A stretch of DNA of 64,000 nucleotides from PFJX01 sp040757575. GTDB taxonomy: Bacteria > Pseudomonadota > Gammaproteobacteria > Burkholderiales > Thiobacillaceae. A program made the translations under genes and the position numbers. The DNA lies in assembly GCA_040757575.1 (NCBI GenBank), contig JBFLXA010000002.1:1-64000 (forward strand), written 5' to 3'. Positions 41,337 to 49,569 of this stretch are shown here, piece after piece. Each line of letters opens with the position of its first letter. Position 1 is the stretch's first letter. Below the pieces are notes generated by a model. It was given only the letters and a program-made list of their open reading frames with translations. It did no database searches and had not been told where the DNA came from.

Positions 41337-43541
41337 TCACTTCTCCTTGTCCCGCTCAATGATCAATTGCCGAAGTTCTGGATTCTTATCAAGCAGCTCA
41401 ATCAATTCCTGTATCTTGTCCAACTCCTTGTCAGATTTGTTCAAGAAGGTCTTTCCCCGCTGCACGCTAGCCTGGTCTGGGCAGGTGAACCGAAATACTG
41501 GGAAATCAGCCTTAATTGCTTCAATTTCGCTGGCCAGCTTTTGCATTCCGGCTCCGAATCCACTGATGTAGCACCAGCCGCGTGAACGTGTAACCGCGAC
41601 AAAAAAAGCATTTCGCATTCTGAGGGTAAAGTCGACGGCCACTCGTTGTGCGTTAATTACGAAGACAATATTTGCTTCGTTTCCTTTTGCTCGAAACGGC
41701 GTGGTTATTGTTACCGATCCCTTCGGCTTGAAAACGTCCGCACTCTCAACATATCCCGGTATGACAGACTTAATGCCGACAGAATTAAGAGCACGCTGAA
41801 TGGCAAGCATCGCTTCCTTGTTATTTCCCGACCTCAAATTAACGATGATGATTTCTTCCGCAGCAACACCGTCCTCAGAGATCAACTGTACTATTTTTGT
41901 TTTAATGAACTCCAGTTGATCGCTGTCGTCAGCAAAAACCTCACACTGAACCAAATTCAGCGGGCGCTTTCCATTTTCACGCATTAATCCTTCAAGGAGG
42001 TTCCGACTGTTTTCGTCGGGCCGCTCAATTTCGACGCTATCGCCCGGCGTCAACATTAGTGCTTGAGGCTCGTTTACACGATAACCAATGGCCTGCCAGT
42101 CGGCCGGGTGATAGAACATCTCGGCCGGCTGCTTCGTATACAACCCCATTGCTATGCCGTGTGCGGTCATCAAGACTGGGCGCGGCGTTCTGTAGCAATT
42201 AGGTAGCACGAAATCCTTTGGAATGTCACCTGCGTATTTCCCTGCGAGAATCGAGTCGGAAAGATTGGGGGTGCCGTCTGCTGCGGTTCCAAACAGATCG
42301 GCCGGCCCCTTTATTTCAGAGTCTCTGAGAGATTGAAACTCGTCATAGGCCCAAATTATTCGCTTCTCCGCTCCACTGCCTTTTGCAAGTTTGAATGCAA
42401 CTTGGAAAACTTCGCTGGGAAAATCTTGAGCCTCATCGATCAGTATCAAGTCGTATTCTGGCTTAATGGAGTCACCTGCCTTCGATAGAAGGTCGCGATA
42501 GATGTAGGCAAGGGAATCATCTTTACCACGAACGTCGCCAAGCGTTAGCGGTACGAGACCATACTGCCTGCATAGATCAGAATAAAGACCAGGTTTTTGC
42601 CTGCCGCCCCAAGCGTGAAAGACATGCAACTGGTCGTCAAAGTCGGGAGTCTTCTTTGCTTCCAGCGTGTAGTATTTTGAAATTAGGCTTTGGACATGCT
42701 GGTACAGGCTTTGGGTGTTGAATAGGTACAGAATTTTGAAATCGGCGAACCGTTTGTGAGTGATTGCAGCCTTCAAACAAAGAACAATTGTCTTGCCAGT
42801 CCCAGCGAGGCCGCGTATGCGCTGAGGGCCGGGCGGCAACTGCATTGAGGCAAGGCGCTGCGCCTCATCCTGCTTGAACGTAGTCCGGAGTGACTTCCGA
42901 ATATAATCATTGACGGTTACAAGCTGCTCTTCTTCGACTGGTGCGTGCTTCGACTCATAAATGAAGGTACCTTCAAGAAGTGCATAAAGCCTACCGAGTT
43001 CTTGTTCTGTACAGCCATAGTCTTGGGGCAATTCTTTAAGCCAAGCCTCCATCGAATCGATCGTCAATCCCGCAATATCGAATTCGTCCGGTTGGACAAG
43101 TGTGTCGAGTTCCGATGCCTGGTTTGAGCAAAAGACGATCGCGGACATAATCGGCGTCTTCGCTTTTTTCGTCTTCCGGTCATACAAGGAGAGATCATTC
43201 TTTAGCCGGCTCTGAACCTCCTCGATGTAGATATCGAGTACTAGATTCCGAGCGACGAAAGCGTTGCCGGAATCCGATTTCCAATAATCGGTGCCATCAG
43301 ACTGGATGACGTTGGAAATTCTCTCTTCAATAACGTCGATAAGAATGATTCCATGCTCCTGAGTAACGATAAGAAACGATGGGACATCGTCATCAGACGC
43401 TCGACCAAGGGTCGTCAACTTGTAACCCACATAACCGTGGCAATCAGCAAATACGGATCGAATTAGATCGGCGACCTTGAAATGAAAAGGTCTGTTCTCC
43501 AATGCAAGCGAGCCGGCGAGGAACGAAAAGCTGTTTGCCAT
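41337..43541 (-). CDS. Superfamily 1 DNA/RNA helicase (UvrD-like) with N-terminal nuclease-like domain
   Basis: A 734-residue ATPase. Residues about 25–190 look like a degenerate NERD/restriction-fold domain (PSFLIVTQEHGIILIDVIEE; the usual E-x-K is not clear). The helicase core has Walker A GLAGTGKT (244–251), Walker B with DEAQ (369–372) in LILIDEAQDFP, motif III-like IIWAYDEFQSL, motif IV-like LPNCYRTPRPVL, motif V-like GSVTITTPFRAKGNEA and motif VI NAFFVAVTRSRGW. A coiled, charged C-terminal tail ends the chain. Low GC and different codon choice mark it as acquired. It is the first gene of a two-gene operon with the DUF2290 protein. Confidence 0.88.
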   Translation of the reverse strand: MANSFSFLAGSLALENRPFHFKVADLIRSVFADCHGYVGYKLTTLGRASDDDVPSFLIVTQEHGIILIDVIEERISNVIQSDGTDYWKSDSGNAFVARNLVLDIYIEEVQSRLKNDLSLYDRKTKKAKTPIMSAIVFCSNQASELDTLVQPDEFDIAGLTIDSMEAWLKELPQDYGCTEQELGRLYALLEGTFIYESKHAPVEEEQLVTVNDYIRKSLRTTFKQDEAQRLASMQLPPGPQRIRGLAGTGKTIVLCLKAAITHKRFADFKILYLFNTQSLYQHVQSLISKYYTLEAKKTPDFDDQLHVFHAWGGRQKPGLYSDLCRQYGLVPLTLGDVRGKDDSLAYIYRDLLSKAGDSIKPEYDLILIDEAQDFPSEVFQVAFKLAKGSGAEKRIIWAYDEFQSLRDSEIKGPADLFGTAADGTPNLSDSILAGKYAGDIPKDFVLPNCYRTPRPVLMTAHGIAMGLYTKQPAEMFYHPADWQAIGYRVNEPQALMLTPGDSVEIERPDENSRNLLEGLMRENGKRPLNLVQCEVFADDSDQLEFIKTKIVQLISEDGVAAEEIIIVNLRSGNNKEAMLAIQRALNSVGIKSVIPGYVESADVFKPKGSVTITTPFRAKGNEANIVFVINAQRVAVDFTLRMRNAFFVAVTRSRGWCYISGFGAGMQKLASEIEAIKADFPVFRFTCPDQASVQRGKTFLNKSDKELDKIQELIELLDKNPELRQLIIERDKEK

Positions 43542-43725
43542 AGTTACTGTTCAAAGTAGGTTGAGCTGACATGAGTGGTCCATGTGGAACCTTTTGAACG
43601 ACTCATCTAATCGGGAAGTATACGACTTCCAAACTGGACAAACCCCAAATGGCAATAAGTCGGCGCTCATGTCTATTTCAAGGTCTGCAGATCGGCGCCT
43701 AGCTGCCTGATTCAGAGACAGGGTA

Positions 43726-43751
43726 CAACGTCCGCTCTGGCCGAACAGCGG
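43726..43751. repeat. Inverted repeat bordering the helicase module (right)
   Basis: CAACGTCCG, three variable bases, then TGGCCGAACAGCGG; the reverse complement matches 40478–40503 at 23 of 26 positions. Sequences of this kind occur as dispersed repeats in proteobacteria, so it may be a boundary scar or a common repeat. Confidence 0.7.
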
Positions 43752-43890
43752 ACTATGGAACATCAGCCGACGACCGCACGCATTGATAGTGATAGCAGCC
43801 ATCAGTCATGCCCGACCGCGACCTGCTGCTCCGGTCGCGGTACTGATTAGCTCGTCATGTCGCTGTCAATGTCTCATTCATACGGGCATG

Positions 43891-43911
43891 AAAAAGGCGG
43901 CCTCGGCCGCC
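43891..43911 (-). terminator. Rho-independent terminator after pbpG
   Basis: Read leftward: GGCGGCC / GGCCGCC stem with a very short loop, followed by five T, 25 bases beyond the pbpG stop. Confidence 0.88.
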
Positions 43912-43935
43912 TCTGTCACGCGCACCGGACTGTGG

Positions 43936-45057
43936 TCAGACGGAATCCTGATTCCCCCGGCTGACCAGATGGCTGCGCTCTTCCAGCCATTTCTTGATGC
44001 GGTTGGCGTCGCCGATGCGGCTCCATTTACCCCAGGAATCCAGCAGGACGATGATGACCGGTTTTTCGGAAATGCGTGCCTGCATGACCAGGCAGCGGCC
44101 TGCCTCGTTGATGTAGCCGGTCTTGGAGACGCCGATGTCCCACTCGCCATTGCGGGTCAGGGCATTGGTGTTGGTGAATGCCACCTGCCGGGTGATATCC
44201 CGGGTTACCCGTTTGATGCGGCCGTTTTCCCGGATCTTCACCACTTTCTTGGCCGGCAGCACCACGTCGAAGCCGGCGGCGGTGGAGATATCCCGGATGG
44301 CGGGATAGCGGTAGGCCGCATCCACCATGCGGGCCAGGTCTGACGCTGTGGCCTTGTTGGCGCTGTTCAGTCCGGTGCTGTCGACAAAGTGGCTGTCCGT
44401 CATGCCCAGGGCCCGGGCCTTGCGGTTCATGGCGGCGATGAATGCATCCCGGCCGCCGGGGTATGCCCGGCTCAAGGCCGAGGCGGCCCGGTTTTCCGAG
44501 GCGATGAGGGCCAGGTGCATGAGTTCGCCCCGGGTCAGGGTGGTGCCCAGGGCAAGGCGGGAGGTCGTGCCTTTCAGTCGGTCCACGTCCGCACTGTTGA
44601 TGGTGATTTCTTCGTCCATGGACAGCCCGGCATCCAGGGTGACCATGGCGGTCATCAGCTTGGTGATGGAGGCAATGGAAGTGGGAATATCCGCGTTCTT
44701 GGCGTACAGGGCCTCGCCGGTCTTCTGGTCGATGACCAGGGCCGCTGCGGATTTCAGGTTCAGTTCATGGAGGTCTCCGGCCACGGCCCCAGCGGTTGTT
44801 ACCGCGCCGACCGCCGTTGCGCCTGCCGCCGCCCGCAGCGGGGTTGGCGCCCGGGCTACCACCTTGGCTTTTTGTTTCGACTTCAGTTTTTTCTTGGTTT
44901 TGGCCTTGGTTTTTTTCTTGGTCTTGGCCTTGGCCTTGCTGGCAGACTGGCTCTTGACCGTTGTCTTGGTGGAAGACGCAGCCCAGGCCACCGGCCCGGG
45001 CGCCACGGCACCGGCCAGAAAAGCCATCAACGTCAAATAAAGCAGTGATCGTTTCAT
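43936..45057 (-). CDS. pbpG: D-alanyl-D-alanine endopeptidase PbpG (PBP7-like)
   Basis: Periplasmic serine peptidase that trims peptidoglycan cross-links. The 373-residue chain has a signal peptide, an extremely lysine-rich linker (about residues 35–68, alternating KAKTKKK units) and an S11 peptidase domain with S130–K133 (SITK), S187-E-N189 and K312-T-G314. The N-terminal basic stretch is unusual in extent and may bind the anionic cell wall. It ends at a clear terminator. Confidence 0.93.
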   Translation of the reverse strand: MKRSLLYLTLMAFLAGAVAPGPVAWAASSTKTTVKSQSASKAKAKTKKKTKAKTKKKLKSKQKAKVVARAPTPLRAAAGATAVGAVTTAGAVAGDLHELNLKSAAALVIDQKTGEALYAKNADIPTSIASITKLMTAMVTLDAGLSMDEEITINSADVDRLKGTTSRLALGTTLTRGELMHLALIASENRAASALSRAYPGGRDAFIAAMNRKARALGMTDSHFVDSTGLNSANKATASDLARMVDAAYRYPAIRDISTAAGFDVVLPAKKVVKIRENGRIKRVTRDITRQVAFTNTNALTRNGEWDIGVSKTGYINEAGRCLVMQARISEKPVIIVLLDSWGKWSRIGDANRIKKWLEERSHLVSRGNQDSV

Positions 45058-45176
45058 CCTCTGCTCTCCACTTGCACTCTTGGGTCAAACATACAGTTCT
45101 GCCGCTTTTATCGGTCTTTGCCGGTTAATCTTTAGAAAACACTTTAACTTTTTTTCGCGGATGTGCAAGTCTTGAA

Positions 45177-46028
45177 TCAACGCCGGCTGCCCAACAGGCC
45201 CTCCAGGGATTTCATCAGGTCCGCCGGCAGCACCACGGTCTTGCTGCCCTGGCTCAGTGCCATGTCCTTGAGGGACGCCACGTATTTCTCCCCCAGCAGG
45301 TAGTAGGCCGGCAGTTCCTTGTCGGCAATGCCTTCGGCAATGCGCCGGATGGCTTCGGCGGAGGCTTCCGCCAAGCGCACCTGGGCTTCGGCATCCCGCT
45401 TGGCGGCTTCCAGCCGGGCCTCGGCTTCCAGAATGGCGGCCTGCTTGTCGCCCTCCGCCTTGGTCACCGTGGCCTTCCGTTCCCGCTCGGCGGCAGCCTG
45501 GAGTTCCATGGAACGCTGCATGGTGGGGGAGGGTTTGATGTCCTGGATTTCCACGGACTTCAGGGTCAAGCCCCAGTCCGCCACGTCATCGGCGATGGAT
45601 TCCTTCAGGCGGGCCTTGATCTGGTCCCGGCTGGACAGGGCCTGGTCCAGGTCCATGTCGCCGATGATGGCCCGCAGGCTGGTCTGCACCAGGTTCATCA
45701 CCGCCAGCTGGAAATTGGTGACGCCGTACACAGCGCTCTGGGTGTCGGTCACTTTCACGAAGGCGATGGCGTTGGTGACCAGCACGGCATTGTCCCGGGT
45801 GATCACTTCCTGCTCGGGAATGTCCAGGATCAGGTCCTTGGTGGTGACCTTGTAGGCGACGTTGTCGATGTAGGGCACCAGCACATGCAGGCCGGGCATG
45901 ATGGTCTTGAAGTACTTGCCCAGCCGTTCCACCACCCATTCTTCCCCCTGGGGCACGATGCGCACCCCCTTCCAGAGGGTGACCAGCAGGAATAGCAGCA
46001 GGATTACGGAAACGATTTCTCCACCCAT
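45177..46028 (-). CDS. SPFH/Band 7 protein (paraslipin, QmcA-like)
   Basis: Membrane-anchored stomatin-like protein, 283 residues. One N-terminal helix (VILLFLLVTLWKGVRIVPQG) leads into the band 7 domain (VVERLGKYFKTIMPGLHVLVPY), then a long helical oligomerisation region rich in Ala, Glu and Arg (KAEGDKQAAILEAEARLEAA), ending SLEGLLGSRR. It forms membrane microdomain scaffolds with NfeD proteins; the nfeD gene lies nine bases upstream in the same operon. Confidence 0.93.
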   Translation of the reverse strand: MGGEIVSVILLLFLLVTLWKGVRIVPQGEEWVVERLGKYFKTIMPGLHVLVPYIDNVAYKVTTKDLILDIPEQEVITRDNAVLVTNAIAFVKVTDTQSAVYGVTNFQLAVMNLVQTSLRAIIGDMDLDQALSSRDQIKARLKESIADDVADWGLTLKSVEIQDIKPSPTMQRSMELQAAAERERKATVTKAEGDKQAAILEAEARLEAAKRDAEAQVRLAEASAEAIRRIAEGIADKELPAYYLLGEKYVASLKDMALSQGSKTVVLPADLMKSLEGLLGSRR

Positions 46029-46037
46029 GACGATCTC

Positions 46038-46478
46038 CTAGAGTTTTGCGACTTTGAGGGTCTGGCCCAGCACATCCACGATGCGGGCCTTCTCTCCCGC
46101 CGCGATGGGGGTGTCGGCCACGGCCGGCCAGCGGTCTGCCCCCAAAACGGGCCGCTGGAACATGATTTCACCTTCGCCCATTTCCGGAATGGCCCGGGAC
46201 ACCAGCCCGGAAATGCCCAGCACCCCTTCCTTGGACTGGCCCGCGTGGGTGCGGTCCGGATTGCGGAAATACTTGAGCCAAACACCGGTCATGGCCAGGG
46301 AGGCCACGGCCCAGCCCATGATCTGGGCAGCGAACCCCAGGGGCAACACCGCTACCACAGCTCCCATGAGCAAGGCCCCCAGGCCAAACCACATGAGAAA
46401 GAAGGTGGGCGTCAGCATCTCGATGCCGATCAGCACCATGCCCAGTACCGCCCAGTGCCACCAGACCAGTTCCATCAT
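46038..46478 (-). CDS. NfeD-family membrane protein
   Basis: Short NfeD protein, 146 residues: three membrane helices (HWAVLGMVLIGIEMLTPTFF, then two more) followed by a C-terminal OB-fold (GVLGISGLVSRAIP, PIAAGEKARIVDVLGQTLKV). NfeD proteins act beside SPFH proteins, and it lies between two SPFH genes here. The start could be this ATG or the next codon. Confidence 0.92.
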   Translation of the reverse strand: MMELVWWHWAVLGMVLIGIEMLTPTFFLMWFGLGALLMGAVVAVLPLGFAAQIMGWAVASLAMTGVWLKYFRNPDRTHAGQSKEGVLGISGLVSRAIPEMGEGEIMFQRPVLGADRWPAVADTPIAAGEKARIVDVLGQTLKVAKL

Positions 46479-46524
46479 CCACCCCCGTAATAGAGTCCGG
46501 ACATTCTACCGGCAGGACAGACGC

Positions 46525-47364
46525 TTACCTGCCCACGTTGATGAAGGGCACCGCACCCCCGGTCACGCTGGGCAACTGGCCGTTCCATTTTTCGATGGCC
46601 ATGCGCTGGGCCTCGATCTCCCGCAGCTTGATGAGCTCCGGCGTGATCACCTGCTTTTGCAGGCGCAGGGCCTCGGCTTCGGCCTGGGCCTGGGCCACCT
46701 TCTGCTCCGCCTCCACCTTGATGCGCTGCAAATCCCGCTCGGCCTTCAGCTTCAACTGTTCCGCCGTGGTCTTGGCCTCGATGGCTTCGTTGAAAGACTT
46801 GGAGAAATCGAAATTGGTCACCGAGAACTCGTCCACCAGAATGCCGTGGCGGCCCAGCCGGTCCACCAGGAAGCTCTTGATCTGGTTACGCACCTCTTCC
46901 CGCTTGGCCACCAGTTCCTCCGCCGTATAGCGGGCGGTGATGGCCTTCACCGCCTCCTGGGTGGAAGGCAGGATGATGCGCTCCTCCACTTCCCGCAGGC
47001 CGCCGATGTCCTGGAAGGTCAGGGCCACGCTCTCGGGCTTCAGGTGGTAGTTGAGGGCCACCGTGGTGTGGATGGTCTGCAAGTCCTTGGAGGCGGCTTC
47101 CCCCTGGCCTTCCCCCTTCTGTATCCGCACATCGATCTTGTGCACGGTATTCACCACCGGAATGATGAGATGGATGCCCTCGTCCAGCACGTCCTCACTC
47201 ACCTTGCCGAAGGTGGTGACCACCCCCCGATGGCCGGCTGGAATCACGGTAAAGGGCGACAAGAGCGAAAACAGCAGGACCACCAGCACCCCGGCACCAA
47301 TGAGCTTGCCGATGAAGGCGCCCTTGCTGGCGACGGGGGAAACATTGAAAGGCTGCTTGAACAT
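46525..47364 (-). CDS. Prohibitin-type SPFH protein
   Basis: Membrane-anchored protein, 279 residues, with one N-terminal helix (LIGAGVLVVLLFSLLSPFTV), the band 7 fold (VIPAGHRGVVTTFGKVSEDV) and prohibitin-like features (LPSTQEAVKAITARYTAEEL, VDEFSVTNFDFSKSFNEAIE). It is the first gene of the leftward operon prohibitin – nfeD – paraslipin, and is divergent from the gene at 47499. The 134-base gap should hold both promoters. Confidence 0.92.
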   Translation of the reverse strand: MFKQPFNVSPVASKGAFIGKLIGAGVLVVLLFSLLSPFTVIPAGHRGVVTTFGKVSEDVLDEGIHLIIPVVNTVHKIDVRIQKGEGQGEAASKDLQTIHTTVALNYHLKPESVALTFQDIGGLREVEERIILPSTQEAVKAITARYTAEELVAKREEVRNQIKSFLVDRLGRHGILVDEFSVTNFDFSKSFNEAIEAKTTAEQLKLKAERDLQRIKVEAEQKVAQAQAEAEALRLQKQVITPELIKLREIEAQRMAIEKWNGQLPSVTGGAVPFINVGR

Positions 47365-47498
47365 GGCACCTCCTTTTTTGGATGAAAGCTGACTTTACCC
47401 CCAAAGCCGCCAGCTGCGCCCCCCGCGTTGACAGCGCCCCATGCCGTCGCCACCATGCAGGCAAATACACATAACAGCAGTAACGAGAGGAGACTTCC

Positions 47499-48251
47499 AT
47501 GGACGATCGCATCGTCTTTGCCCGCACGGAACTGGGCCGCAATGAACTGCTGGGCAATCAGCACGCCCTCAAGCAAAGGCCCCGGCAGGTGCTGTTTCTC
47601 ATCAACGACCCCATCAGCGTCGGAGAACTGCGCGCCAAACTGCCCACCTGCCAGGAACTGGACGCCATCCTGGAACAGCTCTGGGAAGGGGGCTACGTGG
47701 GCCAGGTTAAACGGGCCGGCATGGGAGACAGCCAGATGGGTCTGAGCGACGCCCTCAACGTGCTGGGCCATTCCCGGCTGGAAGCAGCCCGACAGCACGC
47801 CTTGCGCGTGGTGTCCACCCTGGCCGGAGAACAGTCTCCTGCCTACGCAAAACTCAAGGTGGCCCCGGACAAGCCTGCCTTCATCCAGGCCCTGGTGTTG
47901 GCCAAACGCATGCTGGCCACCACCGCTTCCGCCCAGCAGGCTGCCGCCTTCGAAGGAGGCGTACTGGCCATTCTGCAACTGCCGGAATCGGACCATCTCC
48001 CCCCCGCCGCCCCCAACCCCAACCCGGCCCGCATGAACGGCATCGAAGCCGCCAAGGCCCACGCCCTGGACACCTTCAAGGTTTTGGTGGGCGACCGCTC
48101 GCCGGTCTTCGCCAAGCTTGACGCCGCCCACAACCGGGCCGACTTCGCCCAGGCCGTCGCCGCCGGCAAGAAGGTCATCGCCGCTGTGGCCTCATCGGCG
48201 AAAGCAGATTCCTTTGAGAAGGAAGTAATGGCGAGACTGGCGGAGCACTGA
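47499..48251 (+). CDS. Hypothetical protein with internal duplication
   Basis: A 250-residue soluble protein I cannot name. Residues about 1–75 look like a winged-helix-type region (QVLFLINDPISVGELRAKLP, then LDAILEQLWEGGYV). Two similar alpha-helical repeats follow: about 83–158 (ARQHALRVVSTLAGEQSPAY … FIQALVLAKRMLATTASAQQ) and about 178–248 (AKAHALDTFKVLVGDRSPVF … FAQAVAAGKKVIAAVASSAK). A GAGGAG site precedes the ATG. It stands alone between divergent and downstream genes. Confidence 0.8.
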   Translation: MDDRIVFARTELGRNELLGNQHALKQRPRQVLFLINDPISVGELRAKLPTCQELDAILEQLWEGGYVGQVKRAGMGDSQMGLSDALNVLGHSRLEAARQHALRVVSTLAGEQSPAYAKLKVAPDKPAFIQALVLAKRMLATTASAQQAAAFEGGVLAILQLPESDHLPPAAPNPNPARMNGIEAAKAHALDTFKVLVGDRSPVFAKLDAAHNRADFAQAVAAGKKVIAAVASSAKADSFEKEVMARLAEH

Positions 48252-48455
48252 ATTCGAGTCGGGAAAGGATTTTCCCCAGGCGCGTTGTGCTTCTCCGGGC
48301 TCCCGGGGATCAAATCAGCCAGAACACCAACGCGGCATTCACGACACCTTGTCTTTTCCTTCCAGGGGAAATGCAGGTAGGCCCTTCTTTCAATAATTAC
48401 TGTATGCGTAGGGTGTTATGCCTGGCCGATTTCGAGCAAGCCCCCCAGGCTTACA

Positions 48456-49349
48456 ATGGCCGACCAGATGCCCGATCCCGACTCCCCCTTCCGGAATACC
48501 CCCTTCAGGCCCGTCGCCCAACGCCCGGTGGCCGTAGTGCTTGGCGCCGGGCGCACCGGCACTTCCCTGCTCATGCAGGCCCTGGCGGCCCTGGGAGTGA
48601 GGGTATCCGGCGAACTGATCCCTCCCCGGTCGGACAACCCCCGAGGTTTCTTCGAGGACGTGCCCATCGTCCGCATCCAGGCCAACCTGTTGCGTGCCCT
48701 GGGGGCATGGCCTTTCCACCCCCTGCCGGCCGACTGGCTGAGCCATCCGGCCACTGCTGAAGCCCGGCTCGAACTGGGCAGGCTTCTCGCCGCCCAACTC
48801 GAGGCACCGGGACTCTGGGCCTTCAAGGACCCCCGCACCGCCGCCTTTCTGCCCCTGTGGCAGGCCCTGTTTACGGAACTGGGCGTGACTCCGAAATACA
48901 TCCTCGCCCTGCGCCACCCGGGCAGCGTGGTGGCCTCTTTCCAGAAGGCCTACGGCACCCCGGCCGCCGAAGCGGAAGCCGTCTGGCTGCGCCGCACCCG
49001 GGACGCCCTGGCCTATACCGGGGCGGACTGCCCGGAGTACCCTTGCCACATCGTCCACTACGAAGACTGGTTCACCCGGGAAGCGGACCTGCTTACAGAC
49101 CTGGCTGAATACCTGGAGCTGGAACCACCTGCCGCCCCTCCGGCCATCGCCCAGCCGGACCTGAACCGCAGCCTGAACCCCGATTACCGGTTCCAAAACC
49201 CGGAAACCGAAGCCCTGTACGCCGCCCTGGCTATGTGCCGGGGCAGCTGTTTCGATCGGGAGGCGTTACGGCCATGGATGCATGCCGACCCGAACCTGGC
49301 TGCCGCAACCGTCCAACCTGCTTACGGGGGCGGCAAGCCGGCAAGGTGA
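48456..49349 (+). CDS. Sulfotransferase-family protein
   Basis: A 297-residue protein with the 5'-phosphosulfate-binding loop GAGRTGTSLLMQALAALG near residues 30–47, a FKDPRTAAFLPLW block and the 3'-phosphate-binding region LALRHPGSVVASFQKA. These are the hallmarks of PAPS-dependent sulfotransferases; the acceptor cannot be predicted. Its last 119 bases overlap the antisense ribbon-helix-helix gene. Confidence 0.85.
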   Translation: MADQMPDPDSPFRNTPFRPVAQRPVAVVLGAGRTGTSLLMQALAALGVRVSGELIPPRSDNPRGFFEDVPIVRIQANLLRALGAWPFHPLPADWLSHPATAEARLELGRLLAAQLEAPGLWAFKDPRTAAFLPLWQALFTELGVTPKYILALRHPGSVVASFQKAYGTPAAEAEAVWLRRTRDALAYTGADCPEYPCHIVHYEDWFTREADLLTDLAEYLELEPPAAPPAIAQPDLNRSLNPDYRFQNPETEALYAALAMCRGSCFDREALRPWMHADPNLAAATVQPAYGGGKPAR

Positions 49350-49533
49350 CGGGAATCGGGGTTTCGTGGACCGCCGCTTCCAGGATGGCCATCAACTCCC
49401 CCTGCAGAGAGCGATGGTTGCGGGCAGCCCGCTGGCGCAGGCTTTCCGCCAGGGCCTCGGGCACCGACTTGATGGAGAGATGGGCATGGCTCGGCTCCAC
49501 TTCGGATACAGAGTGGAGCCATTCCGGAACCAT
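49231..49533 (-). CDS. Orphan ribbon-helix-helix (FitA/Arc-like) antitoxin-type protein
   Basis: A 100-residue protein whose core HLSIKSVPEALAESLRQRAA followed by SLQGELMAILEAAVHETP is typical of FitA-like antitoxins. No PIN toxin follows, because the downstream DNA is the opposing sulfotransferase gene, whose 3' end it overlaps antisense by 119 bases. It lies 36 bases after the ahcY stop on the same strand. The C-terminal 30 residues look like spill-over sequence, so this may be the surviving half of a lost toxin–antitoxin pair. Confidence 0.65.
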   Translation of the reverse strand: MVPEWLHSVSEVEPSHAHLSIKSVPEALAESLRQRAARNHRSLQGELMAILEAAVHETPIPVTLPACRPRKQVGRLRQPGSGRHASMAVTPPDRNSCPGT

Positions 49534-49569
49534 GCCAGGGCGCAATCAACTGCGCCCCCTCTGCCGTGC

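Larger units (their letters stand above)
43542..43935. other. Gap between the island helicase and pbpG
   Basis: A 394-base stretch. It should hold the leftward promoter of the helicase operon, and contains the right inverted-repeat copy (43726–43751) and the pbpG terminator (43891–43911). A reading frame across 43551–43802 has no family features and spans the repeat, so I see no gene. Confidence 0.6.

Noticed and set aside
43551..43802. 83-codon minus-strand frame between the helicase and pbpG
   Set aside because: It runs through the inverted repeat, has no ribosome site and no recognisable family.
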